From Pseudomonadota bacterium (GTDB lineage Bacteria > Pseudomonadota > Alphaproteobacteria > Rhizobiales > Xanthobacteraceae): a DNA stretch of 15,412 nucleotides. Made by a program: the position numbers and the translations under genes. The notes under the pieces were generated by a model. That model saw only the letters and a list, made by a program, of their open reading frames with translations. It searched no databases and had not been told where the DNA came from. This document shows positions 7,496 through 15,412 of this stretch, in pieces (within the stretch, counting starts at the first letter, position 1; each line of letters opens with the position of its first letter). The stretch covers positions 1 through 15,412 of the forward strand of contig JAEVZN010000105.1 in the NCBI GenBank assembly GCA_023392205.1, written 5' to 3'.

Positions 7496-8380
7496 TCAGG
7501 ATCGCTCAAGCCTGCGAATCACCTCGTCGAGCTGATCGAGGGTGCGATAGCGGATGCCGAGCACGCCGCCCGCGCGGCCGCGGTCGGTCACTTCGACCAC
7601 GAGTCCTAGAACATCCGACAGCCGTCGCTCGAGGGCTGCAATGTCGGCATCCTTGCGCGCCTTGGCGCTGGATTTCGGCTTCTTCTTTCCGGCGTTTGCG
7701 GTGTCCTGGCGCAGCTTTTCCACCTGCCGGACATTAAGACCCTTTTCGACGATGTCGCGCGCGACCTCTTCCGGATCGGGTTGGTTGATCAGCGCGCGCG
7801 CATGCCCTGCGGTCAGCTTGCCTTCGTTGATATAGGACTTGACCGTCTCCGGCAGCTTCAGCAGCCGCAGGGTGTTGGCGACATGGCTGCGGCTCTTGCC
7901 GACAATGCTCGCAATGTCGTCCTGGCTATGACTGTATTGATTGGCGAGCGCCTGATAACCGGCCGCCTCTTCCAGCGGGTTGAGATCGGCCCGCTGGATA
8001 TTTTCGATGATGGCAAGTTCGAGCGCTTCCGCATCGGTGACCTCAAGGACAACGATCGGCACTTCGTGCAGACCGGCACGCTGCGACGCGCGCCAGCGGC
8101 GTTCGCCGGCGATAATTTCAAAGCTCTTTCCCGCACCGCCCGGTGCCGACCGCACCACGATCGGCTGAATGATGCCGCGCTCGCGGATCGACTGCGCCAG
8201 TTCTTCGAGTTCGGTATCGGCAAAGATCCGGCGCGGATTGCGCGGGTTGGGCGTGAGATGCTCGATCGGGACACGGCGTTGCGATTTTGCGGCGCGATCC
8301 GACACGCCGGTCTCGTTGCCCACGTCGCCCATCAGCGCCGCCAGACCACGCCCCAACCGCGATCGTGTTTCGTCTGCCAT
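7496..8380 (-). CDS. parB: Chromosome partitioning protein ParB
   Basis: CTP-dependent DNA clamp that loads at parS and organises the origin region for segregation with ParA. The 294-residue product has an N-terminal ParA-interacting stretch (SRLGRGLAALMGD), then the ParB/Srx CTPase domain (VPIEHLTPNPRNPRR; IIAGERRWRA with the GERR box at about 92-95; ENIQRADLNPLEEA at about 126-139). A helix-turn-helix for parS follows (QDDIASIVGKSRSHVANTLR, about 153-172), then a basic linker (AGKKKPKSSAKARK) and a C-terminal dimerisation domain. The frame extends to a GTG at 8404, but the ATG at 8380 has AGGAG 5 nt upstream and gives the usual MADE-R-LGRGL start. It follows parA by 65 nt. Confidence 0.97.
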   Translation of the reverse strand: MADETRSRLGRGLAALMGDVGNETGVSDRAAKSQRRVPIEHLTPNPRNPRRIFADTELEELAQSIRERGIIQPIVVRSAPGGAGKSFEIIAGERRWRASQRAGLHEVPIVVLEVTDAEALELAIIENIQRADLNPLEEAAGYQALANQYSHSQDDIASIVGKSRSHVANTLRLLKLPETVKSYINEGKLTAGHARALINQPDPEEVARDIVEKGLNVRQVEKLRQDTANAGKKKPKSSAKARKDADIAALERRLSDVLGLVVEVTDRGRAGGVLGIRYRTLDQLDEVIRRLERS

Positions 8381-8445
8381 TTCGGCTCCTGCCACTCGCG
8401 CCACCCTGCCCTCCGAATGTCGTTGCTGTCTGCGTTACTTTGAAT

Positions 8446-9309
8446 TCAGTGCGAGGCGAGATCGCGCTCGCGCTGAATCACTTCGGTGGCAAGCCTGAGA
8501 TAAGCGTCGCTGCCGGCGCATTTGAGATCATAGACCAGCACCGGCTTGCCATAGGACGGCGCCTCGGAGATGCGCACGTTGCGCGGAATGACGGTGTCAT
8601 AGACCTTCGCGCCCATGAATTCGCGGACATCCGCGACCACCTGGCTCGAGAGATTATTGCGCGCATCGAACATGGTCAGCACGATGCCATGGATCGACAG
8701 GCGCGGATTGAGCGTCTCCTTCACCTGCTCGACCGTCTTCAGCAATTGCGACAGACCTTCGAGCGCGAAGAACTCGCATTGCAGCGGGACCAGGATGGCA
8801 TCCGAGGCCGCCATCGCATTCACGGTCAGAAGATTGAGCGAGGGCGGGCAATCGACCAGCACATAGGTGTAGTCGGACCCTTCAGGCTGCCCGTTATTGA
8901 GATGCACGAGCGCTTCGCGCAGCCGCACCGCGCGGTCACGGGCGCCGGAAATTTCCAGTTCGAGACCGGCCAGATCGAGTGTCGAGGGGGCGATATGCAG
9001 GCGCGGTACGGAGGTGGTGAGAATGGCGTCGCGCAGCAGGGCTTCGCCTGCCAGCACGTCATAGGTCGAGCGGTCGCGGCTGCGGCGGTCGATCCCGAGG
9101 CCCGTCGAGGCATTGCCCTGCGGATCCAGGTCGATGATCAGCACCCGCTCACCGATGGCGGCGAGCGCGGTCCCCAGATTGATGGCGGTGGTCGTCTTGC
9201 CGACGCCGCCCTTCTGGTTGGCGACGGCCAGCACGCGCATCGCTTTGGAATGTTCGGCCTCTGACGGATCATCCTGTCCGGTCGGGGCGAGTGTCGGAGC
9301 GTCGGTCAT
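8446..9309 (-). CDS. parA: Chromosome partitioning ATPase ParA
   Basis: ATP-dependent, nonspecific DNA-binding ATPase that moves ParB-parS complexes; cytosol and nucleoid. The 287-residue product carries the deviant Walker A of the ParA/MinD family, QKGGVGKTT (about 32-40, with signature lysine K33). It also has VLIIDLDPQGNAST (Walker A' / switch I), YVLVDCPPSLNLLTVNAM (Walker B) and the C-terminal PRNVRISEAPSYGKPVLVYD typical of Soj/ParA. The N-terminal 23 residues before VLAVANQ are a short variable extension. The frame reaches a TTG at 9339, but the ATG at 9309 has AGAGG 5 nt upstream and is preferred. It is 26 nt after rsmG and 65 nt before parB, so it belongs to the rsmG-parA-parB operon. 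Confidence 0.97.
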   Translation of the reverse strand: MTDAPTLAPTGQDDPSEAEHSKAMRVLAVANQKGGVGKTTTAINLGTALAAIGERVLIIDLDPQGNASTGLGIDRRSRDRSTYDVLAGEALLRDAILTTSVPRLHIAPSTLDLAGLELEISGARDRAVRLREALVHLNNGQPEGSDYTYVLVDCPPSLNLLTVNAMAASDAILVPLQCEFFALEGLSQLLKTVEQVKETLNPRLSIHGIVLTMFDARNNLSSQVVADVREFMGAKVYDTVIPRNVRISEAPSYGKPVLVYDLKCAGSDAYLRLATEVIQRERDLASH

Positions 9310-9335
9310 GGCGGCCTCTGAATAGGAATATAAGC

Positions 9336-10021
9336 TCAATCCTGCAAGGGCTCAGCACCGGCAGGTCGGATCGACCGGACCTGGACGATACGGCCGCCAG
9401 GATCGGTTGTGCTATGGATCAACGCAGTATCCATGGTCCAACATTTAGATGCAGCGGTCAATTCCGCGTCTACATCTTGCCCCTTCATGAACAGTGCCGT
9501 CGCGCCCCTTTTCAACAGCGGATAAGCCATTGCTAGCAAATTATCCAGCGGCGCGAGCGCCCGCGCGGTGACGATCTCCACGCTTTCCTGAGATCCGTCC
9601 ACAAAGTCGTCGATCCGCAGGGCATGCACTTTTGCCGGGACATCGGTCACCCGGACAGCCTCGCGCAGGAAAGCAGCTTTCTTGCGGTTGCTTTCGACGA
9701 GATGAACCACGGCGCCCGGCCTTTCCGCCAACGCGCAGGCCAGCACCATGCCAGGAAAACCGGCGCCGGAACCGAGATCGACCCAGTGCCGGGCCTCCGG
9801 CGCGAGCGGCAGCAGCTGGAGGGAATCGGCGATATGGCGGGTCCAGAGCTCCGGGATCGTCGAAGGAGCGATCAGGTTTGTGGCGGCCTGCCATTGTAAG
9901 AGGAGAGCGGCAAACGCGTCCAGACGGGCGACGATTTCACGTGAATCGTTGAGCGCTGCGACCACACGGGCCCGGTCCGCCTCGATGCGCTCGCCCGGTC
10001 CGTGGGCGGTCGCAGGCGTCT

Positions 10022-10025
<4 letters not shown>
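9336..10025 (-). CDS. rsmG: 16S rRNA (guanine-N7) methyltransferase RsmG (GidB)
   Basis: SAM-dependent enzyme that methylates G527 of 16S rRNA in the 530 loop; its loss gives low-level streptomycin resistance in other bacteria. The 229-residue product has the family opening [13 protein letters not shown] (about 41-53), [10 protein letters not shown] (61-70), the SAM-binding motif [17 protein letters not shown] (81-96), [15 protein letters not shown], and [13 protein letters not shown] (motif IV region). Its ATG overlaps the mnmG stop as ATGA, so the two are translationally coupled. A degenerate parS match lies in its 5' part (9934-9947). parA follows by 26 nt. Confidence 0.96.
9934..9947. other. 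Degenerate parS-like site inside rsmG
   Basis: ATTTCACGTGAATC matches the 14-bp parS palindrome GTTTCACGTGAAAC at 12 of 14 positions and keeps the central TCACGTGA intact. It lies about 1.6 kb from the parB start. ParB binding here is inferred from similarity only. Confidence 0.45.
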
Positions 10026-11893
<1,868 letters not shown>

Positions 11894-11955
11894 GATGGCC
11901 GGTATGTAGTGGACGGCCGATGCCGGGTCAAAAGCAATCGGCGATACCTCTGCCC

Positions 11956-11969
11956 GTTTCACGTGAAAC
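11956..11969. other. Perfect 14-bp parS palindrome between mnmE and mnmG
   Basis: GTTTCACGTGAAAC is a perfect dyad and equals the core of the bacterial chromosomal parS (16-bp form TGTTTCACGTGAAACA; here the outer bases are C and C). It lies in the 135-bp spacer, 63 bp before the mnmG ATG and about 3.6 kb from the parB start. It is the probable ParB loading site of this origin-proximal region. Confidence 0.88.
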
Positions 11970-12028
11970 CGAGGAGTCACAAGCGGTTGCGGGAAGAGTC
12001 TGGACTCGAATCAGAAAAGGTAAAGGAG

Positions 12029-13378
12029 TTATTTACCGATGCAGAAATCGCGGAAGATCACATCGAGGATATCCTCAACGTCCACGCGCCCCGTGAGCCG
12101 CCCAAGTGCCTGAGCCGCCACGCGTAATTCCTCGGCAAAGGTGTCCTCTCGGCCGTCTTCGCCCTCGGAAACGGCGCGCCGCAGCGCGGCTTCGGCAGAT
12201 TCCAGCAATCGGCGCTGACGTTCGCGGGTGACCAAAGCCGGTTCGGCCGATTCCATGGCCGCGCGGGCGAACGCCGTCAGGTCGGCCAGAAGCCGACCGA
12301 CCCCTTCCCCGGATACCGCCGAAAGCTCGTAGAAATGCCGTTCCTCGGCCGATGAGCGACTGCGAGCATCATCGTCGGGACCTTGCTCGGTCACGCTTTT
12401 AATCAGATCGGCCTTTGTTCGCACGATCCAGATCCGATCCTGGGCTTCCGGTGTCTCAATACCGCTTTCGGTCAGCCAGAGGACGAGGTCGGCGTCGGCC
12501 GCCCGGGCGCGCGCCCGCGCCACCCCTTCCCGCTCCACCGGGTCGTCCGTGTCGCGGATGCCGGCGGTGTCCAGCAGCGTGACCGGATAGCCGTCGAGAT
12601 CCAGATGCACCTCTATCACGTCGCGGGTGGTTCCAGCATAGGGTGACACGATGGCCACCTCCCGCCGGGCGATCCGGTTCAGCAGCGTTGACTTGCCGGC
12701 ATTGGGCGGCCCGGCAATGGCCACCACCAAACCCTCCCGCAATCGTTCGCCACGGCGGCCTTCGGCGAGAATTGCTGCGATCTCGGCCTGCAGCAATCGC
12801 GCAGCATTGAGCGCTTGCACCGCAACATCGGCGGCGACATCGCCCTCGTCGGAAAAATCGATCCCCGCCTCGGCCAGAGCCTGCGCTGCGATGATCTGCC
12901 GCCGCCAGTTTTCAGCGCGGCTACCGAGCAGCCCCTGCAACTGGCGCACGGCCTGACGGCGCTGAGACTCGGTGTCGGCGTGAATGAGGTCGGCCAGCCC
13001 CTCGATGGCGGTCAGGTCGAGCTTTCCGGCCGCGAAGGCGCGGCGGGTGAATTCGCCCGCCTCAGCCGGCCGCAAGCCGTCCATGAACGACAACGCCGCA
13101 AACACGGCCGCCACCACAGCCCGGCCGCCATGCAATTGCAACTCGGCGACGTCCTCTCCGGTTTCGCTGTGGGGGCCTGAAAAGAACAGCACCAGAGCCT
13201 TGTCGATCACCTCGCCGGATTGCGGGTCGCGCAAGGTCGCAAGCTGCGCCTGCCGCGGCGGCGGGATCTTTCCGGTGAGCGCCTTGATGGCCGGTCCGGC
13301 CTGCGGACCCGAGACCCGCACCACCGCGATGGCGGCAGGGACAGAGCCGGAAGACAGGGCGTAGATGGTCTGGTTCAT
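12029..13378 (-). CDS. mnmE: tRNA modification GTPase MnmE (TrmE)
   Basis: Potassium-activated GTPase that works with MnmG on the tRNA wobble uridine. The 449-residue product has the N-terminal folate-binding domain ([41 protein letters not shown] at about 107-126). The G domain has G1 GPPNAGKST at 223-231 (N226 is the usual potassium ligand), G2 GTTRD at 249-253, G3 DTAG at 270-273 and G4 TKAD at 321-324. The helical domain ends in the invariant CIGK with C446. G4 reads TKAD instead of the more usual NKAD. The frame opens at 13444, but the ATG at 13378 fits the family start; no Shine-Dalgarno is evident. It is the first gene of the mnmE-mnmG-rsmG-parAB run and is divergent from a toxin-antitoxin pair. 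Confidence 0.97.
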   Translation of the reverse strand: MNQTIYALSSGSVPAAIAVVRVSGPQAGPAIKALTGKIPPPRQAQLATLRDPQSGEVIDKALVLFFSGPHSETGEDVAELQLHGGRAVVAAVFAALSFMDGLRPAEAGEFTRRAFAAGKLDLTAIEGLADLIHADTESQRRQAVRQLQGLLGSRAENWRRQIIAAQALAEAGIDFSDEGDVAADVAVQALNAARLLQAEIAAILAEGRRGERLREGLVVAIAGPPNAGKSTLLNRIARREVAIVSPYAGTTRDVIEVHLDLDGYPVTLLDTAGIRDTDDPVEREGVARARARAADADLVLWLTESGIETPEAQDRIWIVRTKADLIKSVTEQGPDDDARSRSSAEERHFYELSAVSGEGVGRLLADLTAFARAAMESAEPALVTRERQRRLLESAEAALRRAVSEGEDGREDTFAEELRVAAQALGRLTGRVDVEDILDVIFRDFCIGK

Positions 13379-13427
13379 GATCGCTGCATCAACCCGGTTG
13401 CGACCGATCCGTAAAGGGCCTTCGTCT

Positions 13428-13440
13428 TGCATATATGGCA
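13428..13440. promoter_or_regulatory. Candidate operator/-10 region of the toxin-antitoxin pair
   Basis: TGCATATATGGCA is a near-palindrome (core CATATATG perfect; TGC and GCA arms offset by one base). It lies 22-34 bp upstream of the antitoxin ATG, in the 83-bp spacer divergent from mnmE. RHH antitoxins usually bind short dyads overlapping their own promoter, and the AT-rich core could also serve as a -10. This rests on position and symmetry only. Confidence 0.3.
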
Positions 13441-13461
13441 GCATTGTCTTACAAGGCGTTT

Positions 13462-13704
13462 ATGAAATCGCTCACCGTAAGGCTCCCCGAGGACATCATT
13501 TCGCAACTGGAAGCGGAGGCGAAGCGGCGCAAGATGTCCAAGTCGGACATTGTACGCGAGCGACTGTCGCAAGAACGCAATCTTGCGGCCGATCCTGCAT
13601 GGCACGATGCGTTGTCTGGCGTCATCGGCGCAGTGGACGGATTGCCGGCAGACCTGAGCAGCAACACGCGAGAGTATCTCAAGACACGCTGCTATGGCCG
13701 CTAG
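13462..13704 (+). CDS. Ribbon-helix-helix (CopG/VapB-like) antitoxin
   Basis: An 80-residue product. The N-terminus is a classic ribbon-helix-helix DNA-binding fold: beta strand KSLTVRLP (about 2-9), helix A DIISQLEAEAKRRK (about 11-24), then KMSKSDIVRERLSQE (about 24-38) as turn and helix B. The C-terminal half (about 40-80) has no recognised domain and would be the toxin-binding tail. The frame also starts with an ATG at 13435, but that extension lacks a Shine-Dalgarno and lies over the candidate operator. The ATG at 13462 has AAGG 5 nt upstream and places the beta strand at the N-terminus, as is usual. It overlaps the PIN toxin by 11 nt. Expected role: neutralise the toxin and repress the operon. 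Confidence 0.82.
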   Translation: MKSLTVRLPEDIISQLEAEAKRRKMSKSDIVRERLSQERNLAADPAWHDALSGVIGAVDGLPADLSSNTREYLKTRCYGR

Positions 13705-14104
13705 CGTTCTGGTCGATACCGGCTTCCTGGTTGCGCTGATCAACCGTCGCGACACGAATCTCGCCTGGGCGGCGTCGACATCGAAACGATATCCGCCGCC
13801 GTGGCAAACCTGCGATGCGGTGCTGTCGGAAAGCTTCTTTCTCCTTGGCAGCGAAGGGCGGCCGCCACTTACCAAGTTGATGCGCAGCGGCGCGCTCGTC
13901 AGCAGTCATCACGCCGGTGCAGGCATGGAAGATGTTCTGTCGCTCATGGGCAAATATGCGGATACAGCGATGAGCTTCGCCGATGCGTGTCTGGTGCGCA
14001 TGACGGAAGTTCTACCGGAGCCGGTTCTGCTTACGACCGATTCAGATTTCCGGATCTATCGCAGGCTCGGCAGGAAGACAGTGCCCGCAATCATGCCGGC
14101 GTAA
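13694..14104 (+). CDS. PIN-domain toxin (VapC-like ribonuclease)
   Basis: A 136-residue PIN-fold protein, the expected VapC length. Acidic metal-binding residues are visible in order: D8 in VLVDTGFLVALINR; E46 in CDAVLSESFFLL; D97 in MSFADACLVRM (D90 also lies nearby); and D116/D118 in LLTTDSDFRIYRR. Known: such proteins are Mg-dependent RNases that cut specific RNAs, often tRNA or rRNA, and are held inactive by the antitoxin. It overlaps the antitoxin by 11 nt and has no Shine-Dalgarno of its own, so it is probably translationally coupled. The active site looks intact. It is convergent with the TauE/SafE gene, 21 nt away, with no clear terminator between them. The RNA target cannot be read from sequence. 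Confidence 0.85.
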   Translation: MAASVLVDTGFLVALINRRDTNLAWAASTSKRYPPPWQTCDAVLSESFFLLGSEGRPPLTKLMRSGALVSSHHAGAGMEDVLSLMGKYADTAMSFADACLVRMTEVLPEPVLLTTDSDFRIYRRLGRKTVPAIMPA

Positions 14105-14125
14105 CCACGCCAAACTCATGGCCAC

Positions 14126-14872
14126 TCACCACGTCACATTGCGCACGACCAGATTTGCACCGAGCGCCAGCAGCGCCAGATACATACAGATGCGAAACGC
14201 TTCTGCGCTGATGCACTTGCGGATGCGCTGGCCGGCATACATGCCGAGCAAGGCAGGCACGATCGCCAGCAGCGACAGCGTCCCCATCGTCGTCGTGAAC
14301 GCACCGCCATCCCACAGCACAAGTGCAAGCGCCATTGTCGACACCGTGAAGTGCAGACCGAGCGCCTGAACCAGTTCGTCCTTCTCGAGTCCGATGGCCT
14401 GCAGATAGGGCAAAGCGGGAATGACGAACACGCCGGTCGCCGCCATGATGTAGCCGGTGGCAAGTCCCACCAACGGCCCGAGCCAGACCTCGATGCGTTG
14501 CGGGACCGAGAATTTCAGTTTCGACAGCCCGAGCAGCGCATACAGGATCAGCACCAGGCCAAGCCCGATGGCGGCCGGCTTGGCATTTTCTCCGGTCAGA
14601 ATGCCGGCGCCCAACCATGCACCGACAAACATGCCGGCCAGCATGCCGCCGAGCCGTTTCAGCAGCCGCAGGAAGTAGGGCCCGTCCACCATCTGCCAGA
14701 CATTGGTGGCAAGCGAGGGCGCGATCAGGATCGCTGCAGCCTGCGCCGGCGAGATCACCGCGGCGAGGATGCCCAGCGCCACCGTCGGCAATCCCATCCC
14801 GACAATGCCCTTGACCAGACCGGCCAGCAGATAGGCGACGACGACGAGCGCGATGAGAAGAGTCTGATCCAT
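14126..14872 (-). CDS. TauE/SafE family sulfite/anion exporter-type membrane protein
   Basis: A 248-residue inner-membrane protein with about eight hydrophobic segments (roughly residues 4-25, 28-50, 73-95, 98-117, 130-155, 170-190, 195-215, 225-243). Family features: the first segment runs into AGLVKGIVGMGLPTVALGIL, the N-terminal TauE/SafE signature; the second repeat half has GLATGYIMAATGVFVIPALP; GLHFTVSTMALAL follows. Proteins of this family (COG0730) export or import sulfite, organosulfonates or other small anions; the substrate here is unknown. The frame is open to 14938, but the ATG at 14872 starts directly with the first membrane helix. No Shine-Dalgarno is evident. It is divergent from the DUF255 gene across 132 bp, in which TTGACA (14903-14908, plus) and the repeat GCATGC-GGG-GCATGC are visible but no full promoter. 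Confidence 0.85.
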   Translation of the reverse strand: MDQTLLIALVVVAYLLAGLVKGIVGMGLPTVALGILAAVISPAQAAAILIAPSLATNVWQMVDGPYFLRLLKRLGGMLAGMFVGAWLGAGILTGENAKPAAIGLGLVLILYALLGLSKLKFSVPQRIEVWLGPLVGLATGYIMAATGVFVIPALPYLQAIGLEKDELVQALGLHFTVSTMALALVLWDGGAFTTTMGTLSLLAIVPALLGMYAGQRIRKCISAEAFRICMYLALLALGANLVVRNVTW

Positions 14873-15004
14873 CGCGGCGATGTTTAGAGGCGCGCGGGTG
14901 ATTTGACACCCGATCCCTGCGGCATGCGGGGCATGCATTTCGCATTCGTGCTAAAGCCCGGCAATGCACGGGAACATGCGCGGGATAGCGGGAGTCTAAC
15001 ACAG

Positions 15005-15412
15005 ATGGCAGCACAAACACCCGCCGCTCCCGAGAACCGTCTCGCGCAGGAGACCTCGCCATACCTGCTGCAGCACAAGCATAATCCGGTGGATTGGTGG
15101 CCCTGGGGGCCGGAGGCACTGGAAAAGGCGAAGGCCGAAGACAAGCCGATCCTGCTGTCGGTCGGCTATGCCGCCTGCCACTGGTGCCATGTGATGGCGC
15201 ATGAGAGCTTCGAGGATGACGCCACCGCGGGGGTGATGAACGACCTGTTCGTCAACATCAAGGTGGACCGCGAGGAGCGGCCCGACATCGACCAGATCTA
15301 CATGTCGGCGCTGCATCATCTGGGCGAGCAGGGCGGCTGGCCGCTGACAATGTTTCTCACGCCGGAGGGCGAGCCGTTCTGGGGCGGCACCTATTTTCCG
15401 AAGGACACGCGC
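15005..15412 (+). CDS. DUF255 / thioredoxin-domain protein (YyaL/SPATA20 family), N-terminal part (cut by window edge)
   Basis: The first 136 codons are present and the frame is open at the right edge. Seen: [20 protein letters not shown] followed by WWPWGPEAL, the invariant start of this family. A thioredoxin-like fold has the redox motif CHWC at 58-61 in [34 protein letters not shown] and [20 protein letters not shown] follow. Full-length members are about 650-700 residues and add an (alpha/alpha)6-barrel like that of glycan-modifying enzymes; that part is outside the window. Cytosolic, as no signal peptide is seen. GGAG lies 10 nt before the ATG at 15005. The biochemical role of the family is not settled. 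Confidence 0.93.
   Translation, partial: MAAQTPAAPENRLAQETSPYLLQHKHNPVDWWPWGPEALEKAKAEDKPILLSVGYAACHWCHVMAHESFEDDATAGVMNDLFVNIKVDREERPDIDQIYMSALHHLGEQGGWPLTMFLTPEGEPFWGGTYFPKDTR

Noticed and set aside
8287..9264. A 325-codon plus-strand frame opposite parA
   Set aside because: Antisense shadow of parA; no domain, composition typical of a reverse-complement frame.
9517..9549. Two DnaA-box-like sequences (TTATCCGCT at 9525-9517 minus; TTATCCAGC at 9541-9549)
   Set aside because: Each matches TTATCCACA at only 7 of 9 positions and both lie inside rsmG, with no AT-rich unwinding element beside them. There is not enough to call an origin.
11894..11980. Longer start for mnmG at 11980
   Set aside because: The added 29 residues carry no family similarity and would put the perfect parS palindrome inside the coding region; the start at 11893 gives the standard FAD-motif spacing.
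13435..13461. Upstream ATG giving the antitoxin nine extra residues
   Set aside because: No Shine-Dalgarno before 13435, and the extension would move the RHH beta strand away from the N-terminus; the ATG at 13462 has AAGG at proper spacing.

Overview
The window looks like chromosomal DNA of a GC-rich alphaproteobacterium, most likely of the order Hyphomicrobiales (Rhizobiales). This rests on the coding style, on the gene set (DUF2336, DUF2171, a ParAB/RsmG/MnmG/MnmE block) and on a 14-bp alphaproteobacterial-type parS palindrome. I see no rRNA, tRNA, insertion sequence, prophage or CRISPR array. Most of the window is core genome; the only clearly accessory-looking piece is a small toxin-antitoxin pair.

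Left part (1-1770), minus strand: the first 64 codons of a periplasmic sulfate-binding protein, running off the left edge; then yggS (PLP homeostasis) and a 77-residue DUF2171 protein. The DUF2171 gene has a strong Shine-Dalgarno and an upstream motif matching the alphaproteobacterial general-stress sigma factor (EcfG/RpoE2). The spacers here hold a 17-bp perfect tandem duplication, a 13-bp-arm hairpin and a degenerate 12-14-nt periodic repeat.

Centre-left (1770-6071), plus strand: leuS-lptE-holA, a conserved proteobacterial arrangement. leuS and lptE overlap by 14 nt, and holA follows after 74 nt. It joins leucyl-tRNA synthesis, LPS export and the replisome clamp loader. holA converges with a DUF2336 gene; only 3 nt separate their stop codons.

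Centre to right (6075-13378), minus strand: mnmE-mnmG-rsmG-parA-parB-DUF2336. This is the origin-proximal block that joins chromosome segregation (ParA, ParB) to tRNA wobble-uridine modification (MnmE with MnmG) and 16S rRNA methylation (RsmG). mnmG/rsmG overlap by ATGA. One perfect parS-like palindrome lies between mnmE and mnmG, and two 12/14 matches lie inside mnmG and rsmG. A 317-bp spacer with several hairpins separates parB from DUF2336.

Right end (13379-15412): a ribbon-helix-helix antitoxin and PIN-domain toxin pair on the plus strand, divergent from mnmE with a small candidate operator; a TauE/SafE-type membrane transporter on the minus strand, convergent with the toxin; and, divergent from it, the first 136 codons of a DUF255 thioredoxin-like protein that runs off the right edge.

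Nothing here is clearly an undescribed multi-gene system. The points most worth following are the parS cluster embedded in genes, the DUF2336 gene between parB and holA, the stress-type promoter of DUF2171, and the TA pair next to mnmE.
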